From Chrysogorgia sp. JL179-B06 (taxonomy: Eukaryota > Cnidaria > Anthozoa > Scleralcyonacea > Chrysogorgiidae): a DNA stretch of 64,000 nucleotides. This document shows, in pieces, positions 18,225-29,439 of this stretch (position 1 is its first letter; each line of letters opens with the position of its first letter). Under the pieces are notes generated by a model that was not told the origin of the DNA, did not search any database, and saw nothing but the letters and a program-made list of their open reading frames with translations. The stretch lies in the NCBI GenBank assembly GCA_035772405.1, contig JAYKKM010000209.1, positions 2,576,501-2,640,500 on the forward strand. The letters are read 5' to 3'. The translations under genes and the position numbers were made by a program.

Positions 18225-21175
18225 ATGCCTGTTGGAAGACGCTACAAAGTTAGGTGTGGAATATGTGGATCAACATTCAATAAGGATTACACTAGTAAGC
18301 ACTGCCTTACTTCCCATGCGAGTTACAATGTTCACACACTGCCAACCTCGGTATGCAGAGAATCCAACCAATCTTCACTCTCTACACACTTCCTGTCAAG
18401 TGTACAACCCGAGGAACAGATAGAGCAGCCATCGCATTCAGCTCTTATTCCCGAAGATAACCAGCATGACCAATCATTGGATGAAGAGCATCAATCTGAG
18501 GCATCAGTAGAATTTGAAGAGGCAATCCACAGTCCACAGTCCGAGATTGTGCAGCCAAATGAGATGTTATGTGATGAAGAAATGCTAGAAGATGCATCAC
18601 CTGTCCGTCTGAATATGCATGCCACTTCAGACAGTCTAGATTCTGATACTGAAGACACTGATACCGACGACACTGATACTGTAACATCCGATAATGATAC
18701 AGGAGGCTTTGTTACATGTTATGGGAAATTACGTCATTTGACAGATGCTATTGGCGAATGTCAAGAACTGCTTTCAACTGCTGGGAATCTTGATGCCCCA
18801 AACCCAAAGCATTTACTGGGTAATTTGGTGGATGTTGTTCAGAGAGTTAAAGATCAGAGTTCATCTTTACTCGAAATGGCTGTCGTTGAACTAACGAAGC
18901 TCGATGCAGCCACAGATAAAGAAGAATCCAATAATCCCGTGGATTATTCTCCCATCGAAAGTGATCCTGCGAGAAGGAGGACAATAATGTGTGACGCGGA
19001 CAGGAATTACCTAATAGAACAAGGTCCCTTCCAGCCAAAGCTCACACGCTATCCTAGAAATCATGACATAAAAGATAAAAACAAACAATGTACTTTTTCA
19101 TCGGAATGGTTTAAGCAGTATCCATATCTCGAATATTCCCCCCACACAAACAAAGCCTATTGCTTTGTGTGTCAGCTATTCCATCAAAACGACTCCAAAG
19201 ATGCTTGGATTAAAGACGGCCAAAACGCATGGGACAAGATGAAGAGTGTTGGACAAAAGAAGAAAGGAAAGCTAGCCGCTCACTTTGGTAGTGAAAGTCA
19301 CAAAGCAGCATTGCAGCAGTTGGCTAATTTTTCTGATCAAAGAGGGCACGTTGATTTGTTGATGGACAAAGCTCGCCGAAAAGAGATGATCGTCGCTGCA
19401 GCAGAGATCGAACGTAACAGAGCAGCAATTAAAATTCAGCTTGATGTTACTAGAACTCTTGCACGTCAGGGTCTCGCATTACGTGGATCTGCAGAAGAAC
19501 ATGAAGCGAACAGTAATTTTAATCAGTTCTTTCAAACGATGGTTGGATGATGCTCCAAAACGCCCTCATGCTGCCAAGTACCTCAGTCCAAAGTCCCAGA
19601 ATGAATACATCAAACTACTTGGTGAGGATGTTTCCAACAAGGTGACAAAGGAAGTAAACGAATCAGGAATGTGGAGCGTGATTGCCGACACGACCCCTGA
19701 CGTGTCACAGAGATCAACTGGCCGTAGTGGCTAGATATGTTGGCCCAGATTCTGGTGTGCCCACTGAACGCTTGGTCGACATCAATGACATCAACGACAA
19801 AACAGGAGATGGGCAAGCACAGGCAATTATCGCATCCGTCGACCGAAAGTCACTTGATAAAGATGGTATTGTCTTCCAATCATACGACTATACATCATCT
19901 ATGTCAGGTGTATTCAGAGGGTGTCAGGCAATGATGCAAATCCATCTCGAACGTGACATTCCATACATACCCTGCACGGCCCATCGAATAAATACGTCAG
20001 TAGAGCACAGCTGCGACGCGAGTGTACCAGTATGTGCACTTTTCGATATACTGCAGGAGCTCTTCGTTTTCATTACAGCCAGCACGAAGCGCTACGACGC
20101 TTACAGCGATAAATTGAAACAGTCCGACGAAGAACCATTCACGTTGAAGCTTCGCAATCTATCGGGCACGCGTTGGGTAGCACGCGATGAATCAATTCGC
20201 GCAGTTTGGAGCTCGTACGCAGTCTTATTAGAAGTCCTTGAGGTGCTGACCGACTCCAAGTACGACACGAAAACTCGGGTAAAGGTGGCAGCATTGCAGG
20301 ATAAGATGAAGTCCTTCAACTTCGTGGTGATGTTGATGTTCATGAAAAACGTCATGGGTAAAACCAAGTGCTTGACCACAGAAGTTCAAGGTATCGACAT
20401 GAATATCATTGATACCATCGATAGTTTCAAGGCAACCATCGCAACCCTCGAGCACATTCGCAACGACAATGACGGCCTCGACAATCAGATACATGCGGCT
20501 AAGTCTGTGGCCGAACAACATGGCATAGATCCAGATGCCGAATACAACAGGCACCATCGCCAACGCAAGAAGCCCCACCGTATCGACGATCATCCAGAAA
20601 CAGCAGCAAATCTTGGTCTGGTGAACCATTACAGGAAGGAATTCGTTGCAGTGCTTGATGCACAAATAAATGCACTAAAGGCAAACCTGGAGGCTGTGAC
20701 GAACATTCTCCAACCGGTCATGACCTTGCTCCAACCACCCTACAATGGCCCAGTCGACAACACACCATTGCATAAGTTATGTGGCATGTTTCCAGTGTCG
20801 ATGCGGCCAGATGCGGATGCAGTTGACACCGAACTGACAACTTTCTGTTGCCATCTGGAAACAAACCACGAGGAAATTCGATCAGTCAACGACGTCCTGG
20901 TTTATCTGAAATCCCGAAGTGAAACGTTGTTCCCACTGACTAGGCGATGTTTCAGATTGCTGTTTACGGTTCCCGTCACATCCGCATCCGCTGAGCGCAG
21001 TTTTTCAAAGCTCAAATTAGTGAAAACAGTAATGCGTTCAGTAATGAACCAGGAACGCCTCACTGAGCTCTTGACTCTTGCGTGTGAGCGCGATCTAACG
21101 GACACGATAGATCTTGACAAAATCGCCGATCGGTGGTCAAAACTGACTAAACGCGGACGCTTGATGAAAATATGA
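18225..21175 (+). pseudogene. hAT transposase, two frameshifts from intact
   Basis: Three overlapping frames make one product of about 980 codons. First (18225 to about 19530): CGICG...H Cys-rich start, an acidic Asp/Thr-rich linker, then a TTF-type zinc finger (SSEWFKQYPYLEYSP, YCFVCQLF, HFGSESHKAAL). Second (about 19530-19700): FKRWLDDAPKRPHAAKYLSP and SVIADTTPDVS with the first catalytic Asp. Third (19700-21175): SYDYTSSMSG (second Asp), IPCTAHRIN (CxxH motif), GTRWVARDES (RW motif) and the hAT dimerisation block SASAERSFSKLKLVK...ERLTELL. Two single-base indels near 19530 and 19700 are the only clear damage. A good splice acceptor precedes the ATG. Confidence 0.85.
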
Positions 21176-21390
21176 AGGCTTAAATCATAGATTACTTCAT
21201 TAGGCTTATATAATCGCCATAACAAATAAAAATATTATAGGTACATGTATACTGGCACTCTGGCAGTGTACATATTATCAGCTTTATAAACTCCAAATTG
21301 TCACTGGATTAACAGCACTCTGCACGTGCAGGCGTTCTATAATCCTTAAAACCTTAATTAAGGGGCGAGTCGTCATTTTAATGTTCGGCA

Positions 21391-21512
21391 GCGAAAGAGT
21401 GGAACGCTTTGTCAAAACACTTGCGAGACTTAAATACATTGTCTTCTTTTAAAAACAATATTTTAAAGTTTCTTTTAGAAACAGATGCTCACGAACATCG
21501 CTGTAGCATAAA
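21391..21512 (+). pseudogene. LINE reverse transcriptase C-terminal tail
   Basis: The frame AKEWNALSKHLRDLNTLSSF followed by KNNILKFLL matches the conserved C-terminal tail after the RT domain of CR1/L2/Jockey-like LINEs. It is followed by about 240 bases of AT-rich sequence ending in a short (TTA)n at about 21742, typical of a 3-prime LINE end. It is a severely 5-prime-truncated insertion inside the hAT. Confidence 0.6.
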
Positions 21513-22089
21513 CTGATATATAGTATTCTATTTTACTAAATAGTTTTAAATATTTATGATATTTTTCTATACATATAGATCATGCAGATATATACTTTCT
21601 ATTGTAAATTTATTTAGATAGTATATAGACATAGACAGAGCAATATTTTAATTTTTAAAATGTATGTATTAATACTGGTCACCGATTTATACCAGCTAAT
21701 ATTCATTAACTGATTGGTTTTTTATCAGTTTAAATAAAGAAGTTATTATTATTAATGATTACACTGTAAATTTTAGGGAGTAAAAATTACCCCAAACAGT
21801 TGGTAGTTTTTTTTCCACAGAATGCCCCGTTTTTCGGGGTAAATTAAAAATTACCCCGCAAACAGGGGTAAAATATTAGAGTAATAGTTACCCTTTTAAA
21901 GGGGTAATTAAGGGGGTAAAATAGACTTCCACAGAATGCCCCGTTTTTAAGGGTAAAAATAGGTAGAAATTCAACGTGGGGTAAAAATTGCTCCACTATC
22001 CGGGTAAAAATTACCCCCGCCCCCGGGGTAATAAAACACTTTCGCGTTGTCACTTGCCTGTACGTAATTAAAGGTTTACAAATCAAATT

Positions 22090-23690
22090 TATTTCAGTAG
22101 GGTATCCTGCATCAGTGATGACTCACTGGTATCAATGAGGGCCCTACAAATAACTAAATACAGACGTCTCTAAACGAACGTGTTCAGGATGAATGAACAA
22201 CTGTAAAAGCCATTCTTCATTATTTTAACTGTTCTTGCAAATACAAGCATAAAAAAATTGGGGTAAATTTTCATTGCATTGCTACTGAGCAATATTCCTT
22301 ATGCTGCAGTTCTGCCATTGCAAAGAAAAACTAAAACGTGAATGAACTCACAGATTAAATATAAAAATCATTCTTCTCACAGTTTGGAATATCCAAGACT
22401 CACATAAACAAAAATCTATAGATGTAGTCACAACAAAATGGCTTTATAAAAATATATTTAATTGTAGCAATAAAAAATATAGTTCAACATTTAAAACTTT
22501 TTATTAAATATAGGTTCTACTGAGGCTGCTATTACAAAAGTTAGCATAATTTTTAATTATAACTGACCAATCAGCTTTGTTAGTTCCTAAACTTCAAACA
22601 AAGGATGAAGGTACGACCTGTCAAAACCATGCCATCTTTTGTTATAAGCACGAGAACTCAGAAAACTGATTGCTCAGTTTTATTTGACAAGAGATACTTT
22701 TGTATTAACCGTGGTCAATCTGTGCAGTAACTATAAATAATATATTAATGGTAAACCTATATATACTATAAAATAGATATTTACAGTAAACACTACATGC
22801 AGAGTTTGTTATTTATCAGACTAATCAGACTATAGAGTACATCTTACTTCTATGTTTTGCCATAAATGTTATATTTCTGGATTATCTTGTAGACAGCTTT
22901 TGACTTTTGAAGAATTGTTCCAACATCTGTTCAATATTTGGATCTACCTTAAAAATTTGAAACATTTGTCATTCATTGTTGATGCAGTGTACATACACCT
23001 GTATGTGTTAACCTAAATTGCAACAAGATACATTACATGCATACAGTATATACTGGTAGGCTATTATATCATACCATGCTTTATTCTGAAAATTACCAAT
23101 GGGTTTCCATGGAGCATTTACTGTAGTACATACAATGGAAACCTCATTAACATTTCTTTTTTTTAATTTGCATATTTTCTGCCAATTTAATACCACACTT
23201 TTCCAAGTCACTGACATATTATATTGCATATAATACATGTAACTACCTGTATACATACTGTAGCATTACATTCTCCCAATTTACTGTATTTAATACCACT
23301 GCACTTTTCAAGTCGCCAACTTAATGTCATTAATACATTTAAAAAAAAATTGTTTTAATAACTTTATTTTTGGCACTAAACTAACTGATAATTGCATACA
23401 CTATTAATACAAACATGTATGTATAGGTATGTACAGAGGATATATAAATCTAAGAAAATAATAAAGGGTGAATCTAATGTAATATGCCAAAAATTGGCAA
23501 AGCACAAACGGGACTAATTCCCATGTAAGGTGCTCACCAGTAAGATGTAAGTTATGATTTTAAAAGGGGGAAAGAAAATGTAGTTATTGAGTGTGAACTA
23601 AACATGTCAGGATTAATGTTATTAATATTATTAATAACATTAATAATTATTAATTATTTATTGTTATTTTGTATTTAATATTATCCAGAA
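22090..23690. other. No gene seen
   Basis: AT-rich interior of the nested TIR element without recognisable coding potential. Confidence 0.4.
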
Positions 23691-24379
23691 TTATAACTAT
23701 GTACCGTATATAAATTCTGAATCCCAGTTAGGGATTGAACATGTAACATTCAGATTGTTGGTGAGATGCTCTAGTTACCATTGAGCTGGATGGAGAGAGT
23801 TTTAGCCAGCCATCTTTTGGATGGCCATATTCTAATATTTATGGTAGTTGGTGGCCTCATGAATTCAGTCTATTGGTGAAACAATGTGCATGGTTACTAA
23901 GTACTAGCACTATAGTATTGTAAATGTTCAATCAATAATGCTAGTGAGTGAGCACACTTTCAATGAGTTGGTGAAGTAGGTGTACCATGTACATCCACTG
24001 AGTTTTTGTTGGTAAGGAGAAAAAGTTTTCAAATTATTTAAAAATCATACAGATTTTTGAAGGTATGTATTAATGCTCTTAATCTTCAGCAAGCATAATA
24101 AAAAATATTAGTACTGTAGATAAGATAAACTCAAACTTACCAAAAATAAGCTCAATAAATGTTTTCAGCTGTTCTTCTCTTTAAGTTTTGTTTAAGCAGG
24201 AATGGCAAAATTGCAACACATCTATAATATTTTAAAAAGCAAGAAACAACCTAATTAACAATTAATAATAAATTAGAAAAAAGTTAATGGATTAACATTA
24301 ATTATGTGACTTTATTATAAGTCTTTTATTAAACTATCTTGTTATGCAAAATATATACAGTAGTGATTATTATTATGAT

Positions 24380-24660
24380 ATATGGATGATTGCCAAGCTC
24401 AAATTCTCATAAATGAATCCCAGACATTTTCCCAAGCATTTAATTCTAGTATATAGTGAATGTTGCATATGCCATGTATATATAGCAATCAAACCAGCAT
24501 ATCATTGTAACCTCCGCTCTCATCCGTTATAAGAGTCTTGATATTATATAGAGCATATGTCACAGGCAATCAGAAGGTTACAGGTTCGAGCCCTGTCTGG
24601 GACATTTTCTGAGGATTTGAGCTTGACAATCGCCCATGTATCGTCTGAGCTTGGTACTTT
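24380..24660 (+). mobile_element. tRNA-headed short element
   Basis: The plus strand carries B box GGTTCGAGCCC (about 24580) in GTTACAGGTTCGAGCCCTGTCTGGGAC, preceded by TATCATTGTAACCTCCGCTCTCATC and followed by TGAGGATTTGAGCTTGACAATCG...CATGTATCGTC. These blocks match those at 16016-16200 in the same order. A weaker relative is at 23700-23810 (GGGATTGAACATGTAAC on the opposite strand). Confidence 0.65.
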
Positions 24661-24754
24661 GTTTGCCACATGCATTTTAATTCCATAAAAGAAAAAAAAC
24701 TATAACTAATTGACAACGTATGCAATTTATATTACATGAAGAAATCGTTTGATA

Positions 24755-25950
24755 TATGGGGTACCGAATGTCTGAAACCGAAAATTATATTTCTTTATTA
24801 TATGTTTATTATGACAAAATTATTTGATATAACATCATTTTTGTTAAATAATTAAGTTAATGGCAATATTTCTCATTGTTTAAAATAATATTTCTAACTA
24901 AAAAATTATTTTATATAATGTTTTATATAATTTTTCAGTTGTTTTGAATTGTATTTAATAAAATGTTTTGAGTATTCAAATTATATGATATAATAATACT
25001 GTTTCTACAACTGTAATTGTTTCAAATAAACATTTTAGCCAAATTAATTATGTCATAAAATGTATATTACTGTATATCATATAATGAATATTATATATAA
25101 TATAATGCATATTATATAATATAATGCTTATTATATCATATAATATAAATTATATATACAGTATTTTACATTATATCATTATGTCATATTTATATATTTA
25201 GATATAATTATATGCATTATGTCATATAATGTAAATTATATCATATAATGGTTTATATGATATAATGTAAATTATATCATATAATTTATATTATATTATC
25301 GGTGCCGAAGAAACTAACCCCAAAACAACTTAGATCCTAACCCTAACATATGATATAATGCATTATATATGTTAGGGTTAGGGTCTAAGTTGTTTTGGGG
25401 TTAGTTTCTTCGCCACCGATAATATAATATAAAATATATATAATTTACATTATATCATACTGTATAATCCATTATATTTACATTATATTATCATAATATA
25501 ATGCATTATAATATAATGCATTATGAGATATAATGCATTATATCACATAATCATTATATCATATAATTTATATTATATGATATAATATGCATTATATTAC
25601 TGTATATAATATGCATTTAATATGATATAATATACATTTTATGACATAATTAATTTGGCTAAAATGTTTATTTGAAACAATTACAGTTGTAGAAACAAGT
25701 ATTATATCATATAATATGAATACTCAAAACATTTTATTAAATACAATGCAAAACAACTGAAAAATTATATAAAACTTTATATAAAATATTTTTTTAGTTA
25801 GAAATATTATTTTAAACAATAAGAATTGCCATTAACTTAATTATTTAACAAAAATGATATTATATCAAATAATGTTGTCATAATAAACATGGTAATATAA
25901 CAACATAATATAACAAAGAAATGTAATTTTCGGACAGTCGGCATCCCATA
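24755..25950. repeat. 1.2-kb AT-rich foldback palindrome
   Basis: The sequence from about 24755 (TATGGGGTACCGAATGTCTG) is mirrored by the end near 25950 (CGGACAGTCGGCATCCCATA), with arm similarity maintained over nearly 600 bp, for example AATTATGTCATAAAATGTATAT near 25048 against ATATACATTTTATGACATAATT near 25640. The centre (25300-25425) is a perfect-looking stem containing CTAACCCCAAAACAACTTAGA and its complement. The arms include many ATATAATGCATTATAT palindromes. Confidence 0.8.
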
Positions 25951-25959
25951 GAATAATGC

Positions 25960-26640
25960 CAAATGTCTGCATAAAAATATGATAACAACACTTCTAAAAC
26001 CAAACTAATATCACATATGAACTCACTCTCTGAACTTGTGCTTTTCAGCAAGGATTTAAATCTTAGAAATGCCCTGTTGTTGATTGTTTATATTCATACC
26101 TAATCATCATTTACAAATAAAGGTTATGTAAACGGTTAATCTCGATAAATGTTTGTATAACATACCACTTTGTTTCCTAAGACCAGATAAATGTTGGCTT
26201 TCTGAGAACGTTTATCAACACAGTCTTTACACCTTAAGTATCCACATCTCCATTGAAAAATTATAACTAAAAGACAAAGTTTTTGATAAGTGACAATTAT
26301 ATATTTGATTTTGTATTGATATAGCTGCTGCAATCAAACATTCAAACATTCGTTTAGCACAGAGTCAGACTTACCTTCGTCTTCGAACTTTGCTGAAGCA
26401 CTGCCGTATTTACTCCCGCAGCCAGTATTTTGTTAGCCTTGGGGCACAGGCTAGTATTTTGTAAGACCGACGAATAATTGATGATCAGCCATTTATTTAG
26501 ACAATTGGTATGACACAAACCAGCATATTATTAAAGTTTTTCAGCAATTCAGCCACAGAATATGCAATAGAACGGGATGTACTAACCGTAGAAAATTCGC
26601 ACACCTCCTCGCTCTTTTAATCCGCCATTTTGAAAATATA
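25960..26640. other. No gene seen
   Basis: Right-hand interior of the nested TIR element, with no recognised coding sequence. Confidence 0.4.
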
Positions 26641-27244
26641 TTGGCATCGTCCCAGTTACCCCAAACGTATGGGGTAATTTTTACCCCCGTAATCCCAATT
26701 GCAAAACTACGCTCCGTTACAAAGGGGTAAATATTTGGACATATTGCCCCAGATCTTGGGGTAGTTTTTACCCCCTGAAAAGTCACCCCATCCACTTTGA
26801 ACATTTTACCCCAAAAATGGGGTAATTTTTACTCCTTGAAATTTACAGTGTAGGATCACACGAATTTCTATGCGTGGTAGTCAGTCATACAACGAATTTC
26901 GGCTGTATTTACGTATCATTGATTAGTCGGTCTCATTTTGAAACTACACCCCCCCAGCCAAAATTGATATGTACGCCCCTGTATCAAGTGAAACAGGGTT
27001 ATTCAATGGCAATATTGCATAGTCATCATAGATGAATTGATAACCAGCAAAGAATAACAAACTCTTTACTCCTTGATCTTGATAGTTGGTATGGGTGTCA
27101 GAGATTTATATATTGTGTGTTCATTTGTAAGCATTCGCATATATTGATATAATAATATGAACAATCGGTACAAACTTACTGATAACAACATTTTGGAGCC
27201 CCATTTAAGCTTACAGGTAAAACATCAAGTGAAACAGGGTAAAA

Positions 27245-27985
27245 TTCGAATATATGAAACAAACTGTAGCATCGATTTTATTTTGTATAACATAACAATA
27301 AACAGTACATGAGGCAACAAAGCTTATTGAAATATTACTGTTAATTATGTTCAGTCTCATATTTCTCGAAATCGTAGACCAACCCGTTTCGAAAGCGATC
27401 GGGATTGTGAGCGTATATACAGTAAGATCAAGATACTTGTTACCATTAAAGATTTTCAGTGAAAAGCACTCGAAGAAAGATTATCTTTGACGTTGTTTAA
27501 ACGTTTGTTAATGCGTAAAAAAACGTTTACGATTCTAAGAAAACATGCAAAAGACGAACTTTTTTACTTTTTTCTTCCAGCTTGTTCTCCGACGAATTGT
27601 TAATTTTTTCCCGACAGGGGCCCTGCCTGCCCTCTGGCGCCACCCCTGCTTGCGACCGCATCGATTATTGTTGCTAGTAATGCTTTTCCCCTTAATTTCT
27701 TTGTTTATTCATCGCCAAATTATCAGTTTAAGGCACATGTTGAAATGTACAAGCGCAGAAATCGCTGAAAGCAACATACCCACTATAATGTTATTGATCG
27801 CCATCTTGAAATTTCAGATTTCGCGTGATTTATTGATCGAGATAACGTTCAAAGTATACGACGAAGCGGCCGGGCTGGTTGACTAATTGCCGACTAATTT
27901 CTAAGTACATAAACCGTTTTTACGAAGGGTATGTACGTTGTCGTAATATAATAGATACGCATGTTATGTATTTACAGTAATAGAC
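27245..27985. other. No supported gene
   Basis: A 113-residue frame at 27545-27886 contains hydrophobic stretches but no known domain. A short CAGGGGCCCTGCC...GGCGCCACCCCTG segment near 27616 resembles eroded hAT termini. Confidence 0.3.
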
Positions 27986-27989
27986 ACAT

Positions 27990-28708
27990 TGTATCCAGCA
28001 ATGGTATTCAACCAGATGAAGCAAAGATCAGTGCAATTACCACAGCTCCACGACCAAAGTGTGCAGCAGAAGTGCGATCATTTCTTGGACTAACTAATTA
28101 TTGTTGCCGTTATATTGACAACTATAGCGTATAACCTACCTTCTACGCCAGCTGATGAAAGCAAATGCAAAGTTTCAGTCGACCGATCAGCATCAAGCAG
28201 CCTTTGACAAGTTGAAGACATCACTAATCAACTCTCCAGTACTAGCACATTTCAATCTATCGTCTCCTACACGACTAGTCACAGATGCCTCACCCTCTCC
28301 AACAACAACCTGACATGTCCTACCGTCCAGTTGCTTATGGTAGTAGATCATTAACCGAGACAGAGATGAAATATGCCCAGATTGAGCGAGAAGCGCAAGC
28401 GATCGTATATGGGTGTGAACATTTTCACACGTATCTATATGGGAGAACATTTGAATTAGAGACAGTCCACCGACCCCTTGAATACCTATTCCAGCCTAAA
28501 GTTCGTCCATCTGGAAAACCACCACCTGCCAGAATTGAACGTTGGATTATACGCCTTCAGGAGTACGATTTTACAGTTATTTATCGACCTGGTGCAAAGA
28601 ATCTAGCTTATCCCTTATCCAGACTACCACTACCAACCACAGCACGCAGAAGTATGGAATCCTGTGCTGACCGATTTCAATTAATTATTAATACTAGTAA
28701 GGGAGGAA
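27990..28708 (+). pseudogene. Ty3/Gypsy RT end and RNase H fragment
   Basis: Frames read ITTAPRPKCAAEVRSFLGLT (RT thumb, from about 28030), a frame change, then FQSTDQHQAAFDKLKTSL and LVTDASP (first RNase H Asp). After another change come VAYGSRSLTETEMKYAQIER, the catalytic Glu region EAQAIVYGCEHFHTYLYG and VIYRPGAKNLAYPLSRLPL (to about 28640). The frame ends at the LTR edge. No integrase lies between RNase H and the LTR, so it was either deleted or lay upstream. The 5-prime part of the element is absent. Confidence 0.75.
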
Positions 28709-28900
28709 TGTAGTATATTAATATATTAATCTAGTCACATGATCGAAACTGAGAGAGAATAGTGACCACATGGTCAGAGAGTTGACATATTACTTGATCG
28801 AACTGTTATCGAAGACTAACGAGTTATATCTAAGGTTGTAAACAAGTTCATATTGTTCTCTATTAAATATAATATTCAAGTAGAAGTCCAGAATATTACA
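28709..28900 (+). repeat. 3-prime LTR of the Gypsy fragment
   Basis: A polypurine tract (AGTAAGGGAGGAA, ending 28708) precedes TGTAGTATATTA..., and the candidate LTR ends ...GAATATTACA at 28900, with TG/CA ends and 192 bp length. No second copy is in the window, so the boundary is inferred from the polypurine tract and terminal dinucleotides. Confidence 0.55.
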
Positions 28901-28926
28901 GTGATATAATCACATTTATGATACGT

Positions 28927-29400
28927 TATGTCGTCTTTGTTCCAGGTATTTCTGAGCGATGTGTTGTTTACCGAATTACATTCCTTATATGTCAAAACAT
29001 ACATTGGAAGTACAGGTACTGTTCACAAACTACATGATCGAATTAAATAGCATCTCAAGACAACTAAATCATCTGTTCATGAACACTTAGCCAAATGTCA
29101 ATATGTCGTCTTTGTTCCAGGTATTTCTGAGCGATGTGTTGTTTACCGAATTACATTCCTTATATGTCAAAACATAACATGATCGAATTAAATAGCATCT
29201 CAAGACAACTAAATCATCTGTTCATGAACACTTAGCCAAATGTCAATATACCAATAACATAAAGACCGAGTTAATCGCTAGACAGACCCTGTCAATCTTA
29301 GACTAAAAGAAGCATACCATATCCGTAACGAACAGCCATTTATCAACTTGCACGAAGAACCACAGGGCGAAATCTCAGAATTATTTGCATTTAACCAAAA
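28927..29400 (+). pseudogene. Retroelement GIY-YIG nuclease fragment with internal tandem copy
   Basis: The frame LYVKTYIGSTGTVHKLHDRI contains the YIG core, followed by SSVHEHLAKC and, later, LKEAYHIRNEQPFINLHEE, as in the C-terminal GIY-YIG domains of Penelope-like and some LINE elements. A 175-bp unit (28927-29101) is directly repeated at 29102-29252. The second unit lacks about 28 bp that encode the YIG core, so the duplicate cannot be functional. Confidence 0.6.
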
Positions 29401-29439
29401 GTGTAAAGTTTGCGAAATGTCGCTTACACCCTTTACACC

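Larger units (their letters stand above)
21772..26850. mobile_element. TIR element (CACTGTAAAT...), 5079 bp, nested in the hAT
   Basis: The left end CACTGTAAATTTTAGGGAGT (21772 on) and the right end (reverse complement of 26831-26850) CACTGTAAATTTCAAGGAGT are inverted copies. TA flanks both sides (21770-21771, 26851-26852). The subterminal zones are built of repeated TTACCCC/GGGGTAA units (21786-22030 and 26650-26830). No transposase frame is recognisable, so it is non-autonomous. The CACTG start resembles CACTA/Chapaev-like ends while TA suggests Tc1-type, so the superfamily is left open. It contains the 24380-24660 element and the 24755-25950 palindrome. Confidence 0.7.
17014..26981 (+). 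mobile_element. hAT-superfamily transposon, 9968 bp
   Basis: The termini are CAGGGGCGTAAAT (from 17014) and, in reverse complement, CAGGGGCGTACAT (to 26981), flanked by the perfect 8-bp duplication TATCAAGT (17006-17013, 26982-26989), as expected for hAT. The subterminal block TCGGTCTCAAAATGAG occurs twice on the left, with related sequence on the right. The transposase occupies 18225-21175. The 3-prime half hosts a LINE tail (21391-21512) and a 5079-bp TIR element (21772-26850). Without that nested element the hAT would be about 4.9 kb. Confidence 0.85.
16880..27240. repeat. Tandem duplication split by the hAT insertion
   Basis: The sequence ATGGGTGTCAGAGATTTATA...AAGCTTACAGGTAAAA (16880-17013, continuing at 26990) recurs at 27091-27240 with a few differences. 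Removing the 9968-bp hAT and one target duplication leaves two copies about 235 bp apart, so the hAT landed in the first copy of a pre-existing tandem pair. Confidence 0.7.

Noticed and set aside
18232..18687. Overlapping frames on both strands at the start of the hAT transposase.
   Set aside because: Shadows of the coding frame that starts at 18225.
25325..25390. CCTAACCCTAACAT and ATGTTAGGGTTAGGG look like telomeric repeats.
   Set aside because: Only two units each, placed symmetrically at the centre of the foldback, so they are part of the palindrome.
27545..27886. 113-residue frame, possible membrane protein.
   Set aside because: No conserved pattern, and the Leu/Phe richness is explained by base composition.
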